Assembly (NCBI RefSeq): GCF_014650175.1 | Contig: NZ_BMUL01000008.1 | Location: 1-64,000 of the forward strand | Length of the DNA stretch: 64,000 nucleotides | Direction: 5' to 3' | Origin: Streptomyces termitum | Lineage (GTDB): Bacteria; Actinomycetota; Actinomycetes; Streptomycetales; Streptomycetaceae | Shown: piece by piece, positions 28,260 to 36,996 of the stretch | Layout: each line of letters starts with the position of its first letter | Numbering within the stretch: the first letter of the stretch is position 1 | The notes under the pieces: model-generated | What the model was told of the DNA's origin: nothing | What the model saw: only the letters and a program-made list of their open reading frames with translations | Databases searched by the model: none | Program-made: the position numbers and the translations under genes

Positions 28260-28604
28260 GTGAGCGACACGTACTACGAGTTCGGAACGGCCGCGGACCG
28301 CTGGGACCGCGCGCGCCTGTTCTTCGACGCGAAGGAGTACCGGAGTGCCATCCGGATCCTGCGCGGTCTCGTCGCCGAGCACCCGGACCAGACGGCCCAG
28401 CGACTGCTCCTCGCCCGCGCCTACTACCACTCCGCGCAGCTCTCGCAGGCCGAGACCGAGCTGCGGGCCGTCCTGGACCGCGACCCGGTGGAGCACTACG
28501 CGCGGCTGATGCTGGGCCGCACGCTGGAGCGCCAGAACCGGCCGGAGGAGGCCGCGCCGCACCTGCGGATGGCCGCCGCGATGAGCGGCGACCTGCCGGC
28601 CTGA
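28260..28604 (+). CDS. tetratricopeptide-repeat protein
   Basis: A 114-residue soluble protein from GTG 28260 with GGGAGAG upstream. Residues about 15-105 form roughly three TPR units (for example AKEYRSAIRILRGLVAEHPD and EHYARLMLGRTLERQ). It is likely a protein-protein interaction adaptor without catalytic function. It is divergent from the pirin gene. Confidence 0.8.
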   Translation: MSDTYYEFGTAADRWDRARLFFDAKEYRSAIRILRGLVAEHPDQTAQRLLLARAYYHSAQLSQAETELRAVLDRDPVEHYARLMLGRTLERQNRPEEAAPHLRMAAAMSGDLPA

Positions 28605-28648
28605 CGCCCCGGCGCCGGGCTTCCCGGCCGGGCACTGACGCGGATCTG

Positions 28649-28668
28649 ATACCCCGGCACGGTATGGT
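28649..28668 (+). promoter_or_regulatory. CsoR-like inverted repeat upstream of the secreted copper-type trio
   Basis: ATACC-N7-GGTAT (28649-28665) resembles the pseudo-palindromic ATACCC/GGGTAT operators of copper sensor CsoR, recalled from the family, though the G/C core is imperfect. It overlaps a -10-like TATGGT (28663-28668), and AGGAGG follows at 28675. Confidence 0.35.
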
Positions 28669-28689
28669 CGGGCCAGGAGGTCCTTGATC

Positions 28690-29121
28690 ATGCCCACACC
28701 CCGGTCGCACCACGGCGGACGAGCGGGAGGTGCCCTCGCGCACCTCCTGCTCGTCGTCGTGCTCGCGCTCGGGATCTTCATGATGCACGGCGTCGGGCAC
28801 CCCAAGGGGTCCGAGTCCGCCCCCGCCCCGACCGCGGCCGCGGCGCCGGGAGCGCACGCCGCCGCGCCGGCCGGGGACGGTTCCCACGGAGCCGACCGGC
28901 AGCGGGACGGGGACCACGGTCCCGGTTCCGGGATGGACATGGCCACCCTCTGCGTGGCCGTCCTCGCCGGCTGGCTCCTCGCCGGTCTGGTCCGGGCCGC
29001 GCTCGGCCGCCGCCCCGACTGGCTCGTCCTCCTCCTCGCGCGGCTGGTCCCCGCGCTCGGGCCGCACGCCCCGCCGCGCCGCCCGCCCGACCTCGCCCGG
29101 CTGTCCGTCCTGCGGATCTAG
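28690..29121 (+). CDS. DUF6153-type small membrane protein
   Basis: A 143-residue protein from ATG 28690 (AGGAGG 9 nt upstream; the TTG at 28684 is too close). It has an N-terminal membrane helix (LAHLLLVVVLALGIFMMHG), a His/Asp/Ala-rich extracytoplasmic loop (GSHGADRQRDGDHGPGSGMD) and a second helix (MATLCVAVLAGWLLAGLV). His/Met-rich loops like these often contact copper. I assign DUF6153 from memory. It heads a group with the DUF305 lipoprotein and a repeat lipoprotein. Confidence 0.65.
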   Translation: MPTPRSHHGGRAGGALAHLLLVVVLALGIFMMHGVGHPKGSESAPAPTAAAAPGAHAAAPAGDGSHGADRQRDGDHGPGSGMDMATLCVAVLAGWLLAGLVRAALGRRPDWLVLLLARLVPALGPHAPPRRPPDLARLSVLRI

Positions 29122-29238
29122 GCCGTACCGCCCCGGCCGCGGGCCGCTCCACGCCGCCCGCGCCCCACCGGTACCGGTCTTCCGACTCCGTACGGGCGTG
29201 CCTTCCGCGCGTCCGCCGACAGCATTCGAGGTATCACC

Positions 29239-29862
29239 ATGCGTGCCTTCCAGCGCCGCACCCCCCGCACCCTCGCCCTGGCCGGCGCGGTCACCGCCGC
29301 CGCCCTGCTCCTGGCCGCCTGCGGCGGCACGGACGACGCCCCCATGACGGGAATGGACCACAGCGGCTCCTCCGCGTCCGCCGCCCCCTCGGCCCCGGAC
29401 GCGTCCGCGGGCTCCTTCAACGACGCGGACGTGATGTTCGCGCAGATGATGATCCCCCACCACCAGCAGGCCCTGGAGATGGCGAAGCTCGGCGACGGGC
29501 GGGCCGAGGACGCCGGCATCAAGAAGATCGTCGCCGCCGTCGAGAAGGCGCAGGACCCCGAGATCCGCACGATGAAGGAGTGGCTGAAGGGCTGGAACAA
29601 GCCCGAGTCCGCGGGCATGGGCCACTCCATGGCCGGAATGATGTCCGAGCAGGACATGAAGGACCTCGCCGCCGTGAAGGGCAAGGACTTCGACCGCAAG
29701 TTCGCCGAGCTGATGATCGCGCACCACGAGGGCGCCGTGGAGATGGCGAAGCAGGAGCAGAAGGACGGCGCGAACGCCGAGGCCAAGGCCCTCGCCGGTG
29801 AGGTGGTCCGCGCCCAGGACGCCGAGATCGCCGAGCTGAGGAAGATCCTCGACCGGCTCTGA
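29239..29862 (+). CDS. DUF305 family lipoprotein
   Basis: A 207-residue exported lipoprotein: Arg-rich n-region, hydrophobic core and LAAC lipobox at about residue 28. The mature part has the ferritin-like DUF305 repeats, with MMIPHHQQALEMA and LMIAHHEGAVEMAK carrying paired His, and Met/His-rich GMGHSMAGMMSEQDM between them. DUF305 proteins are often found beside copper-homeostasis genes; metal binding is an inference from the HH and Met clusters. Confidence 0.88.
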   Translation: MRAFQRRTPRTLALAGAVTAAALLLAACGGTDDAPMTGMDHSGSSASAAPSAPDASAGSFNDADVMFAQMMIPHHQQALEMAKLGDGRAEDAGIKKIVAAVEKAQDPEIRTMKEWLKGWNKPESAGMGHSMAGMMSEQDMKDLAAVKGKDFDRKFAELMIAHHEGAVEMAKQEQKDGANAEAKALAGEVVRAQDAEIAELRKILDRL

Positions 29863-29987
29863 CGCCGGTACGGAGGGCCGGGGCGCGCCCGCACGGAACG
29901 CCCCGGCCCTCCCCGCGCTCTCCTCCGATCCCTTCCGCGCTCTTCCGCGCGCTTCCGTCCTTCTTGCTCCCGGCGAACGAAAGAACC

Positions 29988-30887
29988 ATGCCCACGCACC
30001 GCTTCTCCCGGCCCGGGGCCCGGTCCGCCGCGACCGCGGCCGCCGTCCTCGCGCTCTCCCTCGCACTCACCGCCTGCGCCGGACCCACCGCCCCCGAATC
30101 CGCCGCCGCCGAATCCGCGTCCCCGGACACCGCCCTCTCCCACATCCACGGGGTCGGGCTGCGCGACGGCGTCCTGTACGTCGCCACCCACCAGGGCCTC
30201 CACTCCCCCGGGCCGGACGGCCGCCCCGTCCTCGTCGGCGACCGGCGGGACGACTTCATGGGCTTCACGATCGCCCCGGACGGCACCTTCCTGGCCAGCG
30301 GCCATCCGCCGTCGGGCGGCGACGGCCCGGCGGACCTCGGCCTGATCGCCTCCACCGACTCCGGCCGCAACTGGCGGGAGAAGTCGCTCGCGGGCGAGGT
30401 GGACTTCCACTCCCTCGACACGTCGGGCGGGACCGTCTACGGGTACGACAGCGCCCGCGGCCTGCTGCGGGTCACCCGGGACCAGGTGGCCTGGGAGGAC
30501 CGGGCCGCCCTGCGCGCCCTCGACATCGCGGTCTCCCCCGCAGACCCCGGCACCGTCCTCGCCACCACGGAGCGGGGCGTCGTCCGCAGCACGGACGGCG
30601 GCCGGACCTTCTCCCCCGGGAACGGCCGGATCCTGGCGCACCTCTCCTGGGGCACGGCCGACGCGCTGTACGGGATCGATCCGGACGGGGTCCTCTTCCG
30701 CTCCGCCGACGGCGGGGGCGACTGGACCCGGGTCGGCACCGTGCCGGGCGGCGCCCCGCAGGCACTGACCGCCGTGGACGCGCGGCGGCTGCTGGTCGCC
30801 ACGGGGGACGGCGTGTACGAGTCCCGGGACGCGGGCCACACCTTCGAGCGCCGGATGGCGGTGACCTCCGGGAAGGAGCACCACTGA
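29988..30887 (+). CDS. BNR/WD-like repeat lipoprotein (F510_1955-type)
   Basis: A 299-residue lipoprotein from ATG 29988 with a LTAC lipobox near residue 24. It then has HIHGVGLRDGVLYVATHQG and several Asp-box/BNR motifs (STDSGRNWREK, STDGGRTFS, SADGGGDWTRV, SRDAGHTFE) typical of a beta-propeller. It is third of the secreted group after DUF6153 and DUF305, where this family is commonly found. Function unknown; probably an extracellular sensor or scaffold. Confidence 0.8.
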   Translation: MPTHRFSRPGARSAATAAAVLALSLALTACAGPTAPESAAAESASPDTALSHIHGVGLRDGVLYVATHQGLHSPGPDGRPVLVGDRRDDFMGFTIAPDGTFLASGHPPSGGDGPADLGLIASTDSGRNWREKSLAGEVDFHSLDTSGGTVYGYDSARGLLRVTRDQVAWEDRAALRALDIAVSPADPGTVLATTERGVVRSTDGGRTFSPGNGRILAHLSWGTADALYGIDPDGVLFRSADGGGDWTRVGTVPGGAPQALTAVDARRLLVATGDGVYESRDAGHTFERRMAVTSGKEHH

Positions 30888-30948
30888 CCACGCGCGCGTG
30901 CGCGGGGGATGCCGGGAGTACCTCAGGCACCCGCGCGCACGCGTGTGG
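30888..30948. terminator. terminator between the lipoprotein gene and the convergent FAD oxidoreductase
   Basis: A long imperfect hairpin with a perfect 9-bp core GCGTGCGCG (30896-30904) / CGCGCACGC (30934-30942) lies between two convergent stop codons. Confidence 0.5.
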
Positions 30949-30956
30949 GGACCGGC

Positions 30957-32405
30957 TCAGGCGCGGTCCCGGTACGCCTCCAGGAGACGGAGCCAGACCT
31001 CGCTGATCGTCGGGTACGAGGGGACCGCGTGCCACAGGCGGGAGAGCGGCACCTCGGCGGTGACCGCGACGGTGGCCGCGTGCAGCAGCTCGCCGACGGC
31101 CGGGCCCACGAAGGAGGCGCCGAGCAGCACCTCGCGGTCGAGGTCGACGACGAGGCGGGCCGCGCCGGAGTACCCCTGGGCGTAGAGCCCGGCGCCGGCC
31201 ACCGAGCGCATGTCGACGTCGACCGCGCGGACCCGGTACCCGGCGTGCCCGGCCTCGGCCAGGCTCAGTCCGACGGCGGCGGCCTCCGGGTCGGAGAAGA
31301 CCACCTGCGGGACGGCCCCGTAATCGGCGGTGGCCGCGTACGGGCCCCAGGGCGCGGCCCCGTCGAGCGGGTCGCCGGCCGCGCGGGCGGCGATCGCGGC
31401 GCCCGCGATCCGCGCCTGGTACTTGCCCTGGTGGGTGAGGAGCGCCCGCCGGTTGACGTCCCCGACCGCGTAGAGCCAGTCGCTGCCGGTGACCCGGAGG
31501 GTGTCGTCGACGTCCAGCCACGAGCCGGGTTCCAGGCCGACGGTCTCCAGGCCGACGTCCTCGGTGCGCGGGGCGCGGCCGGTGGCGAAGAGGACCTCGT
31601 CGCCCTCGACCGTCTCGCCGCCCTCCAGGACCAGGGTGACGGGGCCGCTGCCGCCGTCCCGTACGACGGCCTCGACCGCGACCCCGGTCCGGACGTCGGC
31701 GCCGCGCGCCCGCAGCGCCCCGGCGATCCGCTCGCCCACGAAGGGCTCCATCCGGGGCAGCAGCCCGTCGCCCCGGACCAGCATGGTCACGTGCGCGCCC
31801 AGGGCGTGCCAGGCGGTGGCCATCTCGACGCCGACGACCCCGCCGCCGACCACAAGGAGCCGGCCCGGCACCCGGTCGGCGCTGGTCGCCTCCCGGCTGG
31901 TCCAGGGGCGGGCCCCGGCCAGGCCCGGCAGCGGGGGCAGGGCGGCGCGGCTGCCGGTGCAGACGGCGACCGCGTGCCGGGCGGTGAGGAGGTGGCGCTC
32001 GCCCTCGGGGCCCTCGACGGCGACCCGGCGGGGCCCGTCGAGCCGCCCGTGGCCGCGGAAGACCCGTACGCCGATCGAACCGAGCCAGTCGGCCTGGCCG
32101 TCGTCCTTCCAGTGGCCGACGGTCTCGTCCCGGTGGGCGAAGACCGCCGGGGCGTCCAGCGGGCGGCGCACGGCCTCGGCCAGGCCGGGGACCCGGCGGG
32201 CGTCGGAGCGGGCGAGGACCGGGCGGAGCAGCGCCTTGCTGGGCATGCAGGCCCAGTACGAGCACTCGCCGCCGAGCAGCTCGGACTCGACGATCGCGGC
32301 GGTCAGCCCGGCCGCCCGGACGCGGTCGACGACGTTCTCCCCGACCGGTCCGGCGCCCAGAACCACCACGTCGTACGCGTGCGCGTTCTCCACGGTTCGT
32401 GTCAT
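30957..32405 (-). CDS. pyridine nucleotide-disulfide oxidoreductase with altered catalytic base
   Basis: A 482-residue flavoenzyme with FAD loop VVVLGAGPVGENV near the N-terminus, redox disulfide CSYWAC in GGECSYWACMPSK, NAD(P) loop VVGGGVVGVEM, second FAD motif LYAVGDVN and a C-terminal dimerisation domain. In dihydrolipoamide and glutathione reductases the C-terminal HPTxxE supplies the base; here it reads YPTISE. A classical lipoamide or glutathione disulfide reaction is therefore doubtful, and a quinone- or metal-reductase role is possible. The ATG at 32405 has no ribosome site. It is divergent from the thioredoxin gene. Confidence 0.85.
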   Translation of the reverse strand: MTRTVENAHAYDVVVLGAGPVGENVVDRVRAAGLTAAIVESELLGGECSYWACMPSKALLRPVLARSDARRVPGLAEAVRRPLDAPAVFAHRDETVGHWKDDGQADWLGSIGVRVFRGHGRLDGPRRVAVEGPEGERHLLTARHAVAVCTGSRAALPPLPGLAGARPWTSREATSADRVPGRLLVVGGGVVGVEMATAWHALGAHVTMLVRGDGLLPRMEPFVGERIAGALRARGADVRTGVAVEAVVRDGGSGPVTLVLEGGETVEGDEVLFATGRAPRTEDVGLETVGLEPGSWLDVDDTLRVTGSDWLYAVGDVNRRALLTHQGKYQARIAGAAIAARAAGDPLDGAAPWGPYAATADYGAVPQVVFSDPEAAAVGLSLAEAGHAGYRVRAVDVDMRSVAGAGLYAQGYSGAARLVVDLDREVLLGASFVGPAVGELLHAATVAVTAEVPLSRLWHAVPSYPTISEVWLRLLEAYRDRA

Positions 32406-32524
32406 GGGAACCAGTCTGGCGGGTAGGGGCCGGAATAGCGCGGCCCGATACGCCGTTGTGCGGGGCGAGTCCCCAGGGGACCGTGAGGACACCACCGGAG
32501 ACGGAAAGACCGAAAGGCGGAACG

Positions 32525-32899
32525 ATGAGCACCATCGCGCTCACCAAGGAAAACTTCGACGAGGTCGTGGCCGGGAACGACTTCGTCCTGATCGACTTCT
32601 GGGCTTCGTGGTGCGGTCCCTGCCGTCAGTTCGCCCCGGTCTTCGAGGCCGCCTCGGAGCGCCACCCCGACCTGGTCTTCGCCAAGGTCGACACCGAGGA
32701 CCAGCAGGAGCTGGCCGCCGCCTTCGAGATCCGCTCCATCCCGACCCTGATGATCGTCCGGGAGAAGGTGGCGATCTTCGCGCAGCCCGGCGCGCTGCCC
32801 GAGGCCGCCCTGGAGGACGTCATCGGCCAGGCCCGCAAGCTGGACATGGACGAGGTCCGCAAGTCCGTCGCCGAGCAGCAGGCGGGCGCGGCCGAGTGA
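32525..32899 (+). CDS. trxA: thioredoxin
   Basis: A 124-residue thioredoxin with the WCGPC active site at about residues 30-34, cis-Pro in IRSIPTLMI, and a C-terminal extension of about 15 residues. It reduces protein disulfides in the cytosol. It is divergent from a disulfide-oxidoreductase-family flavoprotein, but that enzyme is not a thioredoxin reductase by motif. Confidence 0.93.
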   Translation: MSTIALTKENFDEVVAGNDFVLIDFWASWCGPCRQFAPVFEAASERHPDLVFAKVDTEDQQELAAAFEIRSIPTLMIVREKVAIFAQPGALPEAALEDVIGQARKLDMDEVRKSVAEQQAGAAE

Positions 32900-32957
32900 G
32901 CCGGGGCCGTCCCCGGCCGTGATCCGCCGGGCGCGCCCCGGGCCGCGCGCACGCGGT

Positions 32958-32986
32958 GAGAGCCCCCGCTCCGGCGGGGGCTCACC
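32958..32986. terminator. bidirectional terminator between trxA and thiolase
   Basis: A 9-bp stem AGCCCCCGC (32961-32969) / GCGGGGGCT (32974-32982), loop TCCG, extended by further pairs across a small bulge, between convergent genes. Confidence 0.65.
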
Positions 32987-33012
32987 CGTGTCCCGGCCGT
33001 TCCCGCCCGGGC

Positions 33013-34200
<1,188 letters not shown>

Positions 34201-34321
34201 CGGTTTCTCTCCCGGGGGACCGGCGGACGGCTCTGTTCGCCTGGTGGAAGCAAGTTTCGCGCGGTTGCGCGCGCAGAGTCTGGGCCCGCCGGTCCGCCCT
34301 GTCAACGCCGCCCCCGGCGGC

Positions 34322-34591
34322 TCAGCTCCCGGGGGCGTCCCGCACCAGGGCGACGAGGCCGTAGTCGAGCTCCCGGCCGTCCACCAGCAGCGCCTCCACC
34401 GTGCGGGTCTCCTGGTCCACGTCGGCGGCGATCCCGTGCCCCTCGTAGCGGGGGTAGCCGGACTCCCCGTACCGCCCCGTCCACTCCACGACGGCGGACC
34501 GGACGGCGCTGTCCGCGACGCTCGCCCCGCCCCGGTCCTCGACGTGCGCCGGCACCAGCAGGACCTCGTAACGCTTCGGATGAGTGCTCAT
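34322..34591 (-). CDS. small hypothetical protein
   Basis: An 89-residue soluble acidic protein without a recognised domain. ATG 34591 lacks a ribosome site and TAGCGT (minus strand, 34598-34603) lies 6 nt upstream, indicating a leaderless transcript. It is divergent from the NfeD-like gene, whose start has the same arrangement. Confidence 0.6.
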   Translation of the reverse strand: MSTHPKRYEVLLVPAHVEDRGGASVADSAVRSAVVEWTGRYGESGYPRYEGHGIAADVDQETRTVEALLVDGRELDYGLVALVRDAPGS

Positions 34592-34698
34592 GCACCGACG
34601 CTAAGCGCTCGGCGCGGCTCCCGCCGGGCGGCGCGGTCCGGTCGGGCGGCGCGGTCCGCCCGGTCCCGCGGGCAGGGGTTCTGACGTACCGTTCGGGC

Positions 34699-34929
34699 AT
34701 GGACGACGCGTCGATGGAGAGCTCGATGGTGGGACTGCTCGGCCGGGTGACGGGGACGATCGGGCCCGGTCTCGTCGGCGAGGTGATCCTGCGGATCCGC
34801 GGCGGGGCCGAGCACTTCCTCGCGTACGCCGCCACGCCGAAGCAGCGGATCGAGGTCGGCACGCTGGTGACCGTGATGGAACACCTCCCTCCGCGCACCG
34901 TCTATGTCACAGCCGTGTACGACGTCTGA
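34699..34929 (+). CDS. short NfeD-like OB-fold protein
   Basis: A 76-residue protein from ATG 34699. The pattern MVGLLGRVTGTIGPGLVGEV, then EHFLAYAATPKQRIEVGTLV, is that of the OB-fold domain that ends NfeD proteins (partners of flotillins). The membrane segments and protease domain of longer NfeDs are absent. It sits 83 nt before the flotillin gene in the same orientation. TACCGT (34687-34692) is 6 nt before the ATG, again leaderless-like. Confidence 0.65.
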   Translation: MDDASMESSMVGLLGRVTGTIGPGLVGEVILRIRGGAEHFLAYAATPKQRIEVGTLVTVMEHLPPRTVYVTAVYDV

Positions 34930-35012
34930 CACGACCGTTGAGCGGCGCCCCGCGCGGGCGCACACTCCCCTCACCGGGTCCGCGCGGTTCCGGTGAAGGG
35001 GGACCCCTGCCC

Positions 35013-36452
35013 ATGGGCATCGGCATTCTGGCGGGCGCCGTCGTCGGCTCCGTCGTCGTCCTGATCGTGCTGTTCAAGATGATGTGGCGCGTCGCGGAAC
35101 CCAACGAGGCGCTCATCATCTCCGGTTCCAACCACAAGAACGAGGGCCTCGGCGAGGGCATGGGCTTCCGCATCGTCACCGGCCGGGGCACGCTGGTGCT
35201 GCCGGGCGTGCAGGCGGTGCGCAAGCTCTCGCTCGACCTCAACGAGACCCAGCTGTCCGTCGAGTGCGTCACCCACCAGGGCATTCCGCTCAAGGTGCGG
35301 GGCGTGGTGATCTTCAAGGTGGGCGACGACTTCGTGTCGATCGCCAACGCGGCCCGCCGCTTCCTGGACCAGCAGAAGCTGATGTCCGAGCGGGTCCACA
35401 TCGTCTTCGCCGGCCATCTGCGCGCCATCGTCGGCGGGTTGACCGTGGAGGACATGATCCGTGACCGGGAGAAGCTGACCGGGCAGGCCCGTTCGGCCTG
35501 TGGCACGGAGATGGAGAAGCTCGGTCTGATCGTCGACTCGCTCCAGATCCACGAGATCGAGGACCCGACCGGCTACATCAAGAACCTGGCCGCACCGCAC
35601 GCGGCGGCCGTCCAGCGGGACGCCCGGATCGCGCAGGCGGAGGCGAACCGGCGGGCGACCGAGGCGGAGCAGCAGGCCGCCGCCCGGATGTCGGAGGCGA
35701 CCCGCGACAGCGAGATCCTCCAGGCCGGCTACCAGGCCGAGCGGGACCAGGCCAGCGCGCGGTCCCGGCAGGCCGGTCCGCTCGCCGAGGCGGCCTCCCG
35801 CCAGGAGGTCGTCGTGCAGGAGACCCGGGTGGCGGAACTGGAGGCGCAGCGCAAGGAGCAGCAGCTCCAGGCGGACGTCCGCAAGCCGGCCGACGCGACG
35901 GCGTACGAGAAGCGGACCCTGGCCGAGGCCGAGCGCGACGCCCGGATCTCGGCGGCGCAGGCCAAGGCCCGGGAGACCGAGCTGGCCAGCGCGGCGACGG
36001 CGACGGCGACCCGGGTCACCGGTGAGGCCGAGGCCGCGGCCGCGCACGCCAAGGGTCTCGCGGTGGCCGAGGCGACCCGGGCCAAGGGCCTGGCCGAGGC
36101 CGATGCCATCAAGGCGCGCGCGGCCGCCCTCGCCGAGAACCAGGAGGCCGTCGTCGCGCAGCAGCTCGCCGAGAAGTGGCCGGAGATCGTCCAGGCCGGA
36201 GCCTCCGCCTTCGGGAACGTGGACCAGATGGTCCTCCTGAACGGCGCCGACGGCATGGCCGACATGTTCGCCAAGGCCCTGACCATGGGCGGGACCGGCC
36301 TCGGGCTCGCCCGTCAGCTCCTGGCCTCGATGGGCCCGGACGCGGCGGACCGCCCGGCCACCCCGGTGCCCCCGGCCCGCGCCGGGGCGGAGTCCACCGG
36401 CCCGCGGTCCCCGGACGAGACCGTCGTCAGGATCAGCCTTGAGGAGGAGTGA
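35013..36452 (+). CDS. flotillin family (SPFH domain) protein
   Basis: A 479-residue protein from ATG 35013 after AAGGGGGA. It has an N-terminal membrane helix (about 4-25), an SPFH/band 7 domain (about 30-200) and a long Ala/Glu-rich coiled coil (about 205-400: EANRRATEAEQQAAARMSEA and similar). A flotillin C-terminal region with a Met/Gly-rich stretch follows. Flotillins organise membrane microdomains; the adjacent NfeD-like protein is the usual partner. Confidence 0.9.
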   Translation: MGIGILAGAVVGSVVVLIVLFKMMWRVAEPNEALIISGSNHKNEGLGEGMGFRIVTGRGTLVLPGVQAVRKLSLDLNETQLSVECVTHQGIPLKVRGVVIFKVGDDFVSIANAARRFLDQQKLMSERVHIVFAGHLRAIVGGLTVEDMIRDREKLTGQARSACGTEMEKLGLIVDSLQIHEIEDPTGYIKNLAAPHAAAVQRDARIAQAEANRRATEAEQQAAARMSEATRDSEILQAGYQAERDQASARSRQAGPLAEAASRQEVVVQETRVAELEAQRKEQQLQADVRKPADATAYEKRTLAEAERDARISAAQAKARETELASAATATATRVTGEAEAAAAHAKGLAVAEATRAKGLAEADAIKARAAALAENQEAVVAQQLAEKWPEIVQAGASAFGNVDQMVLLNGADGMADMFAKALTMGGTGLGLARQLLASMGPDAADRPATPVPPARAGAESTGPRSPDETVVRISLEEE

Positions 36453-36518
36453 CCCGGCGGGACACGTCTCCCCGAGGAGGGTGAAGCGGGCGAGGCGAAT
36501 GTGACGAGTGGGGTACGC

Positions 36519-36556
36519 GGGCAGGGCCCGGCGCCGTCGTGCGCCGGGCCCTGCCC
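36519..36556. terminator. bidirectional terminator after flotillin
   Basis: Perfect 16-bp stem (36519-36534 with 36541-36556) with a 6-nt loop, between the flotillin gene and a convergent small gene. Confidence 0.75.
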
Positions 36557-36598
36557 GTACCCCCGTACCCCGCTTCCCCGACTCCCGGACCTTCGCGC

Positions 36599-36766
36599 TC
36601 AGTTGTGGCCGAACTTCCGCTCCTTGCGGTGGGACGGCTGGTCGAAGAGGGGTGCGGGCGTCCTGCTCTCGGGACTGGTGCCCTTCTCCTTGGCGGGCGC
36701 TCCCTCGCGGTGCTCGTGGCCGCCGCTGCGGGCGCCCTTGTTCACCCGGGTCTGTTTCCTGCCCAC
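36599..36766 (-). CDS. small basic protein ending in KFGHN
   Basis: A 55-residue, very hydrophilic and basic protein (VGRKQTRVNKGARSGGHEHR ... HRKERKFGHN) from GTG 36766. The start is fixed by GGGAGG 7 nt upstream. The C-terminal RKFGHN ending recurs in small streptomycete proteins, as far as I recall. It is probably intrinsically disordered; function unknown. The region up to the repeat array at 36878 holds its promoter only. Confidence 0.6.
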   Translation of the reverse strand: MGRKQTRVNKGARSGGHEHREGAPAKEKGTSPESRTPAPLFDQPSHRKERKFGHN

Positions 36767-36877
36767 GATCGTGCCTCCCGTGCGACGGGGGTGGGGCGCG
36801 TTCGGAACGCGCCTCCGTGTCCCTTCAGGCTCGCACGGAAGGAGGAAAGGTGCATGGTGGGGTATTCGGGGTGGGGT

Positions 36878-36996
36878 GGATCCAATGTCCTGGCTACTGG
36901 ATCCAATGTCCGGGATCCGGGATCCCGGATCCAGCGGCCAGGATCCAAGGTTCTGGATCTCGGATCCAATGTTCAGGATTCTGGATCCAGGATCCG
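36878..36996. repeat. heptanucleotide tandem repeat, 17 units, consensus GGATCCA
   Basis: From 36878 every GGATCC-like unit falls in the same 7-nt phase: 36878, 36899, 36913, 36920, 36927, 36941, 36955, 36962, 36976, 36983 and 36990. Degenerate units (ATGTCCT, ATGTCCG, ATGTTCA, AGGTTCT, GCGGCCA, GGCTACT) fill the gaps. The array is clearly AT-richer than its surroundings. Its right end lies inside the 3' end of the PARG-like gene, supplying its last codons and stop (36973-36975). Confidence 0.85.
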
